From Euonymus europaeus (Eukaryota > Streptophyta > Magnoliopsida > Celastrales > Celastraceae), in contig OY756961.1 of NCBI GenBank assembly GCA_963580455.1, positions 11,823,001 to 11,887,000 of the forward strand: a DNA stretch of 64,000 bases. The letters run 5' to 3'. Position numbers and translations under genes: made by a program. The notes beneath the pieces were generated by a model that saw only the letters and a program-made list of their open reading frames with translations, did not search any database and was not told where the DNA came from. Within the stretch, counting starts at the first letter, position 1. Each line of letters starts with the position of its first letter. Of the stretch, positions 48,921 through 60,447 are shown in pieces.

Positions 48921-50060
48921 GAGAGTTGAGCAACTTCGGACCATAAAAGTTGCTCGGTGTACACTTTTTATTGTTCTTCTATGTTAAATTTTTCGAAAAT
49001 GAGCTTCCAGGATTATTTCGATGCCAAAACACCAACTTTCTATGACAAATGGACAAAATCAATAAAAGCTCCTCCATAGAGAGAGTTGAGCAACTTCAGA
49101 CAATCAAAGTTGCTCGGTGTACACTTTTTATTGTTCTTCTATGTTAAATTTTACCAAAATGAGCTTCCAGGATTATTTCGATGCCAAAACTCCAACTTTC
49201 TATGACAAATGGACAAAACCGTTAAAAGCTCCTCCATAGAGAGTGTTGAGCAACTTCGGACAATCAAAGTTGCTCGGTGTACATTTTTTATTGTTCTTCT
49301 ATGTTAAATTTTACGAAAATGAGCTTTTAGGATTTTTTCGATGCCAAAACACCAACTTTCTATGACAAATGGAAAAAAGCTTTAAAAGCTCCTCCATAGA
49401 GAGAGTTGAGCAACTTCGGACAATCAAAGTCGCTCGGTTTACACTTTTTATTGTTCTTTTATGTTAAATTTTAAGAAAATGAGCTTCCAGGATTATTTTG
49501 ATACCAAAACACTAACATTCTATGACAAATGGACAAAACCGTTAAAAGATCCTTCATAGAGAGAGTTGAGCAACTTTGGACAATCGAAGTTGCTCGGTGT
49601 ACACTTTTTATTGTTCTTCTATGTCAAATTTTATGAGTATAAGCTTCCAAGATTATTTCGATGGCAAAAGACCAACTTTCTATGACAAATGGAAAAAAGC
49701 TTTAAAAGCTCCTCCATAGAAAGAGTTGAGCAACTTCGGACAATCAAAGTCGCACAGTGTACTTTTTTTATTGTTCTTCTACTTGAAATTTTATGAATGT
49801 AATTGCTTCTTAGATTATTTCGATGCAAAAACACCAACTTTCTATGACAAATGGAAAAAACCGTTAAAAGCTCCTCCATAGTGAGAGTTGAGCAACTTCG
49901 GACTATCGAAGTTGCTCAGTGCACACTTATTAATGTTCTTCTATGTCAAATTTTATGAGTATAAGCTTCCAAGATTATTTCGATGGCAAAAGACCAACTT
50001 TCTATGACAAATGGACAAAACCGTTAAAAGCTCCTCCATAGAGAGTGTTGAGCAACTTCG
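48921..50060 (+). repeat. 1,440 bp-spaced duplication, copy 2, one monomer shorter
   Basis: Matches copy 1 at +1,440 through CTCGGTTTACAC at 49437, then at +1,282 from about 49890. The class D copy at about 49800 has a 2 bp insertion (GTAATTGCTTC), and the GTAGCTTGG monomer is missing, which together explain the change of offset. Confidence 0.85.
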
Positions 50061-51648
50061 GACAATCAAAGTTGCTCGGTGTACACTTTTTATTGTTCTT
50101 CTATGTCAAATTTTATGAGTATAAGCTTACAAGATTATTTTTGATGGCAAAAGACCAACTTTCTATGACAAATGGACAAAACCGCTAAAAGATCCTCCAT
50201 AGAGAGAGTTGAGCAACTTCGGACAATCGAAGTTGCTCGCTGTACACTTTTTATTGTTCTTCTATGTCAAATTTAATGAGTATAAGCTTCCAAGATTATT
50301 TCGATGGCAAAAGACCAACTTTCTATGAAAAATGGACAAAACCATTAAAAGCTCCTCCATAGAAAGAGTTGAGTAACTTTGGACAATCAAAATTCCTCGG
50401 TGTACATTTTTATTGTTCTTCTATGTCAAATTTTACGAAAATGAGCATCCGGGATTATTTCGATGCCAAAACACCAACTTTCTATGACAAATGGACAAAA
50501 CCGTTAAAAGCTCCTTCATAGAGAGAGTTGAGCAACTTCGGACAATCGAAGTTGCTCGGTGTACACTTTTTATTGTTCTTCTATGTCAAATTTTATAAGT
50601 ATAAGCTTCCAAGATTATTTCGATGGAAAAGACCAACTTTCTATGACAAATGGACAAAAGCTTTAAAAGCTTCTCCATAGAGAGAGTTGAGCAACTTCGG
50701 ACAATCAAAGTCGCTCGGTGTACACTTTTTATTGTTCTTCTACTTCAAATTTTATGAGTGTAAGCTTCTTAGATTATTTCGATGGAAAAACAACTAACTT
50801 TCTATGACAAATGGAAAAAACCGTTAAAAGCTCCTCCATAGAGAGAGTTGAGCAACTTCAGACAATCAAAGTTGCTCGTTGTACACTTTTTATTGTTCTT
50901 TTATTTTAAATTTTAAGAAAATGAGCTTCCAGGATTATTTTGATGCCAAAACACCAACTTTCTATGACAAATGGACAAAACCGTTAAAAGCTCCTCCATA
51001 GAGAGAGTTGAGCAACTTCGGACAATCGAAGTTGCTCGGTGTACACTTTTTATTGTTCTTCTATGTCAAATTTTATGAGTATAAGCATCCAAGATTATTT
51101 CGATGGCAAAAAACCAACTTTCTATGACAAATGGACAAAAGCTTTAAAAGCTCCTCCATAGAAAGAGTTGAGCAACTTCGGACAATCAAAGTCGCTCGGT
51201 CTACACTTTTTATTGTTCTTCTACTTCAAATTTTATGAGTGTAAACTTCTTAGATTATTTCGATGCAAAAACACCAACTTTCTATGACAAATGGAAAAAA
51301 CAGTTAAAAGCTCCTCCATAGAGAGAGTTGAGCAACTTCATACATTCAAAGTTGCTCGGTGTACACTTTTTATTGTTCTTTTATGTTAAATTTTACGAAA
51401 ATGAGCTTCTAGGATCATTTCGATGTCAAAACACCAACTTTCAATGACAAATGGACAAAACCGTTAAAAGCTCCTCCATAGAGAGAGTTAAGAAACTTCG
51501 GACAATCAAAGTTGCTCGGTGCACACTTTTTAATGTTCTTGTATGTCAAATTTTATGAGTACAAGTTCCAAGATTATTTCGATGGCAAAAGACCAACTTT
51601 CTATGACAAATGGACAAAATCGTTAAAAGCTCCTCCATAGAGAGTGTT
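50061..51648 (+). repeat. HOR segment, second copy of the 4,322 bp-spaced pair
   Basis: Downstream partner of 45741-47400. It differs by isolated substitutions and by a one-base deletion in GAGTACAAGTTCC near 51560. The class D copy near 50780 keeps AACAACTAAC but has the normal TATGACAAATGG. Confidence 0.88.
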
Positions 51649-54049
51649 GAGCAACTTCAGACAATCAAAGTTGCTCGGTGTATACTTTTTATTGTTCTTC
51701 TATGTTAAACTTTACGAAAATGAGCTTCCAGGATTATTTCGATGCCAAAACACCAACTTTCTATGACAAATGGACAAAACCAATAAAAGCTCTTCCATAG
51801 AGAGAGTTGAGCAACTTCAGACAATCAAAGTTGCTCGGTGTACACTTTTTATTGTTCTTCTATAGTAAATTTTACGAAAATGAGCATCCAGGACTATTTC
51901 GATGCCAAAACACCAACTTTCAATGACAAATGGAAAAAACAGTTAAAAACTCCTCCATAGAGAGAGTTGAGCAACTTCAGACTATCAAAGTTGATCGGTG
52001 TACACTTTTTATTGTGCTTCTACTTGAAATTTTATGAGTGTAAGCTTCTTAGATTATTTCGATGCAAAAACACCAACTTTCAATGACAAATGGAAAAAAC
52101 AGTTAAAAACTCCTCCATAGAGAGAGTTGAGCAACTTCAGACAATCAAAGTTGCTCGGTGTAGACTTTTTATTGTTCTTTTAAGTTAAATTTTACGAATA
52201 TGAGCTTCCAGGATCATTTCGATGCCAAAACACCAACTTTCTATGACAAATGGACAAAACCGTTAAAAGCTCCTCCGTAGAGAGAGTTAAGCAACTTCGG
52301 ACTATTGAAATTGCTCGGTGCACACTTTTTAATGTTCTTCTATGTCAAATTTTATGAGTATAAGCTTCCAAGATTATTTCGATGGCAAAAGACAAACTTT
52401 CTATGACAAATGGACAAAACCGTTAAAAGCTCCTCCATAGAGAGTGTTGAGCAACTTCGGATAAATTAAATTTGCTCGGTGTACACTTTTTATTGTTCTT
52501 CTATGTTAAATTTTACAAAAATGAGCTTCTATGATTGTTTCGATGCCAAAACACTAACTTTCTATGACAAATGGACAAAACCGTTAAAAGCTCCTTCATA
52601 GAGAGAGTTGAGCAACTTCAGACAATCAAAGTTGCACGGTGTACACTTTTTATTGTTCTTCTATGTTAAATTTTACGAAAATGAGCTTCTAGGATTGTTT
52701 TGATGCCAAAACACCAACTCTCTATGACAAATGGACAAAACCGTTAAAAGCACATCCATAGAGAGAGTCGAGCAACTTCGGACAATTAAAGTTGCTCATC
52801 GTACAGTTTATAATGTTCTACTAAGTCAAATTTTAGGAGTATAGGCTTCCAAGATTATTTCGAAGCCAAAACACCAACATTTAATGACAAATGGACAAAA
52901 GCTTCAATAGCACCTCCATAGAGAGAGTTGAGCAACTTCGGACAATTAAAGTTGCTCGGCGTACAGTTTATAATGTTCTACTAAGTCAAATTTTACGAGT
53001 ATAGGCTTCCAAGATTATTTCGATGCCAAAACACCAACTTTCTATGACAAATGGACAAAACCGTTAAAAGCTCCTCCATAGAGAGAGTTGAGTAACTTCG
53101 GACAATCAAAGTTTCTCGGTGTACACTTTTTATTGTTCTTCTATGTTAAAATTTTAAGAAAATGAGCTTCCAGGATTATTTTGATGCCAAAACACTAACT
53201 TTCTATGACAAATGGACAAAACCGTTAAAAGCTCATCCATAGGGAGTGTTGAACAACTTCGGACAATCAAATTTGCTCGGTGTACATTTTTTATTGTTCT
53301 TCTATGTTAAATTTTACGAAAATGAGCTTCTAGGATTGTTTCGATGCCAAAACACCAACTTTATATGACAAATGAACAAAACCGTTAAAAGCACCTCCAA
53401 AGAGAGAGTCGAGCAACTTCGGACAATCAAAGTTGCTCGGCGTACAGTTTATAATGTTCTACTAAGTCAAATTTTACGAGTATAGGCTTCCAAGATTATT
53501 TCGATGCCAAAACACCAACTTTCTATGACAAATGGACAAAACCGTTAAAAGCTCCTCCATAGAGAGAGTTGAGCAACTTCGGACAATCAAAGTTGCTCGG
53601 TGTACACTTTTTATTGTTTTTTTATGTTAAATTTTAAGAAAATGAGCTTCCAGGATTATTTTGATGCCAAAACACTAACTTTCTATGACAAATGGACAAA
53701 ACCGTTAAAAGCTCCTTCATAGAGAGAGTTGAGCAACTTCAGACAGTCAAAGTTGCACGGTGTACACTTTTTATTGTTCTTCTATGTTAAATTTTACGAA
53801 AATGAGTTCTAGGATTGTTTCGATGCCAAACCACCAACTTTCTATGACAAATGGACAAAACCGTTAAAAGCACCTCCATAGAGAGAGTCGAGCAACTTCG
53901 AACAATTAAAGTTGCTCGGCGTACAGTTTATAATGTTCTACTATGTCTAATTTTACGAGTATAGGCTTCCAAGATTATTTCGATGCCAAAACACCAACAT
54001 TTAATGACAAATGGACAAAAACTTTAAAAGCTCCTCCATAGAGAGAGTT
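51649..54049 (+). repeat. HOR block, first of three related copies
   Basis: Shares with 55330-57729 (offset 3,681 bp) the changes GTGTATACTTTTT, TATAGTAAATTTTACG, ATTGTGCTTCTACTTG, TCCGTAGAGAG, GATAAATTAAATTTGC, GTTGCTCATCGTACAG, CGAAGCCAAAAC with GCTTCAATAGCACC, and a one-base insertion TTAAAATTTTA near 53150. It ends with T (GAGTTCTAGG, a one-base deletion), B and the AAACTTTAAAAG form. Confidence 0.9.
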
Positions 54050-55329
54050 GAGCAATTTCAGACAATCAAAGTTTCTCGGTGTACACTTTTTATTGTTCTT
54101 CTATGTTAAATTTTACGAAAATGTGCTTCCAGGATTATTTCGATGCCAAAACACCAACTTTCTATGACGAACGGACAAAACCGTTAAAAGCTCCTCCATA
54201 GAGAGAATTGAGCAACTTCAGACAATCAAAGTTGCTCGGTGTACACTTTTTATTGTTCTTCTATGTTAAATTTTATGAAAATGAGCTTCCAGGATTATTT
54301 TGATGCCAAAACACCAACTTTCTATGACAAATGGACAAAACCGTTAAAAGCTCCTCCATAGAGAGAGTTGAGCAATTTCAGACAATCAAAGTTGCTCGGT
54401 GTACACTTTTTAATGTTCTTCTATGTTAAATTTTACGAAAATGAGCTTCCAGGATTATTTCGATGCCAAAACACCAACTTTCTATGAGAAACGGATAAAA
54501 CCGTTAAAAGCTCCTCCATAGAGAGAGTTGAGCAACTTCAGACAATCAAAGTTGCTCGGTGTACACTTTTTATTGTTCTTCTATGTTAAATTTTACGAAA
54601 ATGAGCTTCCAGGATCATTTCGATGCCAAAACGCCAACTTTCTATGACAAATGGACAAAACCAATAAAAGCTCCTCCATAGAGAGAGTTGAGCAACTTCA
54701 GACAATCAAAGTTGCTCGGTGTACACTTTTTATTGTTCTTCTATGTTAAATTTTACAAAAATGAGCTTCCAGGATTATTTCGATGCCAAAACACCAACTT
54801 TCTATGACAAACGGACAAAACCGTTAAAAGCTCCTCCATAGAGAGAGTTGAGCAACTTCAGACAATCAAAGTTGCTCGGTGTACACTTTTTATTGTTCTT
54901 CTATGTTAAATTTTACGAAAATGAGCTTCCAGGATTATTTCGATGCCAAAACACCAACTTTCTATGACAAACGGACAAAACCGTCAAAAGCTCCTCCATA
55001 GAGAGAGTTGAGCAACTTCAGACAATCAAAGTTGCTCGGTGTACACTTTTTATTGTTCTTCTATGTTAAATTTTATGAAAATGAGCTTCCAGGATTATTT
55101 TGATGCCAAAACACCAACTTTCTATGACAAATGGACAAAACCGTTAAAAGCTCCTCCATAGAGAGAGTTGAGCAATTTCAGACAATCAAAGTTGCTCGGT
55201 GTACACTTTTTAATGTTCTTCTATGTTAAATTTTACGAAAATGAGCTTCCAGGATTATTTCGATGCCAAAACACCAACTTTCTATGAGAAACGGATAAAA
55301 CCGTTAAAAGCTCCTCCATAGAGAGTGTT
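54050..55329 (+). repeat. Class A run with an internal 800 bp repeat
   Basis: Eight class A monomers, several with ACGGACAAAACC. A pair with TTTTATGAAAATG then TTTTTAATGTTC and GAGAAACGGATAAAACC occurs twice, the landmark GAGAAACGG lying near 54486 and 55286 (five monomers apart). Its first five monomers also recur at 59648-60447. Confidence 0.87.
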
Positions 55330-57729
55330 GAGCAACTTCAGACAATCAAAGTTGCTCGGTGTATACTTTTTATTGTTCTTCTATGTTAAACTTTACGAAA
55401 ATGAGCTTCCAGGATTATTTCGATGCCAAAACACCAACTTTTTATGACAAATGGACAAAACCAATAAAAGCTCTTCCATAGAGAGAGTTGAGCAACTTCA
55501 GACAATCAAAGTTGCTCGGTGTACACTTTTTATTGTTCTTCTATAGTAAATTTTACGAAAATGAGCATCCAGGACTATTTCGATGCCAAAACACCAACTT
55601 TCTATGAAAAATGGACAAAACCATTAAAAGATCCTCCATAGAGAGAGTTGAGCAACTTCGGACTATCAAAGTTGATCGGTGTACACTTTTTATTGTGCTT
55701 CTACTTGAAATTTTATGAGTGTAAGCTTCTTAGATTATTTCGATGCAAAAACACCAACTTTCAATGACAAATGGAAAAAACAGTTAAAAACTCCTCCATA
55801 GAGAGAGTTGAGCAACTTCAGACAATCAAAGTTGCTCGGTGTAGACTTTTTATTGTTCTTTTAAGTTAAATTTTACGAAAATGAGCTTCCAGGATCATTT
55901 CGATGCCAAAACACCCACTTTCTATGACAAATGGACAAAACCGTTAAAAGCTCCTCCGTAGAGAGAGTTGAGCAACTTGGGACTATTGAAATTGCTCGGT
56001 GCACACTTTTTAATGTTCTTCTATGTCAAATTTTATGAGTATAAGCTTCCAAGATTATTTCGATGGCAAAAGACCAACTTTCTATGACAAATGGACAAAA
56101 CCGTTAAAAGCTCCTCCATAGAGAGTGTTGAGCAACTTCGGATAAATTAAATTTGCTCGGTGTACACTTTTTGTTGTTCTTCTATGTTAAATTTTACAAA
56201 AATGAGCTTCTATGATTGTTTCGATGCCAAAACACTAACTTTCTATGACAAATGGACAAAACCGTTAAAAGCTCCTTCATAGAGAGAGTTGAGCAACTTC
56301 AGACAATCAAAGTTGCACGGTGTACACTTTTTATTGTTTTTCTATGTTAAATTTTACGAAAATGAGCTTCTAGGATTGTTTTGATGCCAAAACACCAACT
56401 CTCTATGACAAATGGACAAAACCGTTAAAAGCACATCCATAGAGAGAGTCGAGCAACTTCGGACAATTAAAGTTGCTCATCGTACAGTTTATAATGTTCT
56501 ACTAAGTCAAATTTTAGGAGTATAGGCTTCCAAGATTATTTCGAAGCCAAAACACCAACATTTAATGACAAATGGACAAAAGCTTCAATAGCACCTCCAT
56601 AGAGAGAGTTGAGCAACTTCGGACAATTAAAGTTGCTCGGCGTACAGTTTATAATGTTCTACTAAGTCAAATTTTACGAGTATAGGCTTCCAAGATTATT
56701 TCGATGCCAAAACACCAACTTTCTATGACAAATGGACAAAACCGTTAAAAGCTCCTCGATAGAGAGAGTTGAGTAACTTTGGACAATCAAAGTTTCTCGG
56801 TGTACACTTTTTATTGTTCTTCTATGTTAAAATTTTACGAAAATGAGCTTCCAGGATTATTTCGATGCCAAAACACCAACTTTCTATGACAAATGGACAA
56901 AACCGTTAAAAGCTCATCCATAGGGAGTGTTGAACAACTTCGGACAATCAAATTTGCTCGGTGTACATTTTTTATTGTTCTTCTATGTTAAATTTTACGA
57001 AAATGAGCTTCTAGGATTGTTTCGATGCCAAAACACCAACTTTATATGACAAATGAACAAAACCGTTAAAAGCACCTCCAAAGAGAGAGTCGAGCAACTT
57101 CGGACAATCAAAGTTGCTCGGCGTACAGTTTATAATGTTCTACTAAGTCAAATTTTACGAGTATAGGCTTCCAAGATTATTTCGATGCCAAAACACCAAC
57201 TTTCTATGACAAATGGACAAAACCGTTAAAATCTCCTCCATAGAGAGAGTTGAGCAACTTCGGACAATCAAAGTTGCTCGGTGTACACTTTTTATTATTT
57301 TTTTATGTTAAATTTTAAGAAAATGAGCTTCCAGGATTATTTTGATGCCAAAACACTAACTTTCTATGACAAATGGACAAAACCGTTAAAAGCTCCTTCA
57401 TAGAGAGAGTTGAGCAACTTCAGACAATCAAAGTTGCACGGTGTACACTTTTTATTGTTCTTCTATGTTAAATTTTACGAAAATGAGTTCTAGGATTGTT
57501 TCGATGCAAAATACCAACTTTCTATGACAAATGGACAAAACTGTTAAAAGCACCTCCATAGAGAGAGTCGAGCAACTTCGGACAATTAAAGTTGCTCGGC
57601 GTACAGTTTATAATGTTCTACTAAGTAAAATTTTACGAGTATAGGCTTCCAAGATTATTTCGATGCCAAAACACCGACATTTAATGACAAATGGACAAAA
57701 GCTTTAAAAGCTCCTCCATAGAGAGAGTT
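55330..57729 (+). repeat. HOR block, second related copy
   Basis: Partner of 51649-54049 at 3,681 bp. A clear local difference lies at about 55595-55640, where it has TATGAAAAATGGAC and AAAAGATCC while the first copy has CAATGACAAATGGAAAAAAC and AAAAACTCC. After 57729 a short repeat of the GAGTTCTAGG T and B pair follows. Confidence 0.9.
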
Positions 57730-58047
57730 GAGCAACTTCGGACTATAAAAGTTGCTCGGTGTACACTTTTTATTGTTCTTCTATGTTAAATTTTACGAAA
57801 ATGAGTTCTAGGATTGTTTCGATGCAAAATACCAACTTTCTATGACAAATGGACAAAACCGTTAAAAGCACCTCCATAGAGAGAGTCGAGCAACTTCGGA
57901 CAATTAAAGTTGCTCGGCGTACAGTTTATAATGTTCTACAATGTCAAATTTTACGAGTATAGGCTTCCAAGATTATTTCGATGCCAAAACACCAACATTT
58001 AATGACAAATGGACAAAAGCTTTAAAAGCTCCTCCATAGAGAGTGTT
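57730..58047 (+). repeat. Extra T/B monomer pair
   Basis: Duplicate of the preceding monomers (GAGTTCTAGG, GATGCAAAATACC, then class B with CTACAATGTC). The same pair is found again near 59400-59560. Confidence 0.8.
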
Positions 58048-59105
58048 GAGCAACTTCGGATAAATTAAATTTGCTCGGTGTACACTTTTTATTGTTCTTC
58101 TATGTTAAATTTTACAAAAATGAGCTTCTATGATTGTTTCGATGCCAAAACACTAACTTTCTATGACAAATGGACAAAACCGTTAAAAGCTCCTTCATAG
58201 AGAGAGTTGAGCAACTTCAGACAATCAAAGTTGCACGGTGTACACTTTTTATTGTTCTTCTATGTTAAATTTTACGAAAATGAGCTTCTAGGATTGTTTT
58301 GATGCCAAAACACCAACTCTCTATGACAAATGGACAAAACCGTTAAAAGCACATCCATAGAGAGAGTCGAGCAACTTCGGACAATTAAAGTTGCTCATCG
58401 TACAGTTTATAATGTTCTACTAAGTCAAATTTTAGGAGTATAGGCTTCCAAGATTATTTCGAAGCCAAAACACCAACATTTAATGACAAATGGACAAAAG
58501 CTTCAATAGCACCTCCATAGAGAGAGTTGAGCAACTTCGGACAATTAAAGTTGCTCGGCGTACAGTTTATAATGTTCTACTAAGTCAAATTTTACGAGTA
58601 TAGGCTTCCAAGATTATTTCGATGCCAAAACACCAACTTTCTATGACAAATGGACAAAACCGTTAAAAGCTCCTCCATAAGGAGAGTTGAGTAACTTCGG
58701 ACAATCAAAGTTTCTCGGTGTACACTTTTTATTGTTCTTCTATGTTAAAATTTTACGAAAATGAGCTTCCAGGATTATTTCGATGCCAAAACACCAACTT
58801 TCTATGACAAATGGACAAAACCGTTAAAAGCTCATCCATAGGGAGTGTTGAACAACTTCGGACAATCAAATTTGCTCAGTGTACATTTTTTATTGTTCTT
58901 CTATGTTAAATTTTACGAAAATGAGCTTCTAGGATTGTTTCGATGCCAAAACACCAACTTTATATGACAAATGAACAAAACCGTTAAAAGCACCTCCAAA
59001 GAGAGAGTCGAGCAACTTCGGACAATCAAAGTTGCTCGGCGTACAGTTTATAATGTTCTACTAAGTCAAATTTTACGAGTATAGGCTTCCAAGATTATTT
59101 CGATG
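58048..59105 (+). repeat. HOR block, third related copy (partial)
   Basis: Starts at the GATAAATTAAATTTGC monomer and matches 56130-57187 at an offset of 1,918 bp, including GCTCATCGTACAG and GCTTCAATAGCACC. Near 59105 it switches to the GATGCCAAACCACC sequence otherwise seen near 53825, skipping about three monomers. Confidence 0.87.
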
Positions 59106-59647
59106 CCAAACCACCAACTTTCTATGACAAATGGACAAAACCGTTAAAAGCACCTCCATAGAGAGAGTCGAGCAACTTCGGACAATTAAAGTTGCTCGGC
59201 GTACAGTTTATAATGTTCTACTAAGTAAAATTTTACGAGTATAGGCTTCCAAGATTATTTCGATGCCAAAACACCAACATTTAATGACAAATGGACAAAA
59301 GCTTTAAAAGCTCCTCCATAGAGAGAGTTGAGCAACTTCGGACTATAAAAGTTGCTCGGTGTACACTTTTTATTGTTCTTCTATGTTAAATTTTACGAAA
59401 ATGAGTTCTAGGATTGTTTCGATGCAAAATACCAACTTTCTATGACAAATGGACAAAACCGTTAAAAGCACCTCCATAGAGAGAGTCGAGCAACTTCGGA
59501 CAATTAAAGTTGCTCGGCGTACAGTTTATAATGTTCTACAATGTCAAATTTTACGAGTATAGGCTTCCAAGATTATTTCGATGCCAAAACACCAACATTT
59601 AATGACAAATGGACAAAAACTTTAAAAGCTCCTCCATAGAGAGAGTT
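59106..59647 (+). repeat. T/B monomers joining two HOR blocks
   Basis: Parallels 53821-54049 and 57500-58000, with T monomers of the GAGTTCTAGG form, B monomers and AAACTTTAAAAG. Nothing else is seen. Confidence 0.78.
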
Positions 59648-60447
59648 GAGCAATTTCAGACAATCAAAATTGCTCGGTGTACACTTTTTATTGTTCTTCT
59701 ATGTTAAATTTTACGAAAATGAGCTTCCAGGATTATTTCGATGCCAAAACACCAACTTTCTATGACAAACGGACAAAACCGTTAAAAGCTCCTCCATAGA
59801 GAGAGTTGAGCAACTTCAGACAATCAAAGTTGCTCGGTGTACACTTTTTATTGTTCTTCTATGTTAAATTTTATGAAAATGAGCTTCCAGGATTATTTTG
59901 ATGCCAAAACACCAACTTTCTATGACAAATGGACAAAACCGTTAAAAGCTCCTCCATAGAGAGAGTTGAGCAATTTCAGACAATCAAAGTTGGTCGGTGT
60001 ACACTTTTTAATGTTCTTCTATGTTAAATTTTACGAAAATGAGCTTCCAGGATTATTTCGATGCCAAAACACCAACTTTCTATGAGAAACGGATAAAACC
60101 GTTAAAAGCTCCTCCATAGAGAGAGTTGAGCAACTTCAGACAATCAAAGTTGCTCGGTGTACACTTTTTATTGTTCTTCTATGTTAAATTTTACGAAAAT
60201 GAGCTTCCAGGATCATTTCGAAGCCAAAACGCCAACTTTCTATGACAAATGGACAAAACCAATAAAAGCTCCTCCATAGAGAGAGTTGAGCAACTTCAGA
60301 CAATCAAAGTTGCTCGGTGTACACTTTTTATTGTTCTTCTATGTTAAATTTTACAAAAATGAGCTTCCAGGATTATTTCGATGCCAAAACACCAACTTTC
60401 TATGACAAACGGACAAAACCGTTAAAAGCTCCTCCATAGAGAGAGTT
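59648..60447 (+). repeat. Second copy of the class A run at 54050
   Basis: Follows 54050-54849 at an offset of 5,598 bp, with the shared changes GCAATTTCAG, TTTTATGAAAATG, GAGAAACGGATAAAACC and AAACGCCAAC. It differs at a few bases, such as TTGGTCGG near 59990 and CGAAGCC near 60220. Confidence 0.87.

Noticed and set aside
49631..49879. Minus-strand frame of 82 codons
   Set aside because: Reverse-strand reading of class C/D monomers with a 2 bp insertion; it contains the same word twice, as expected from a repeat.
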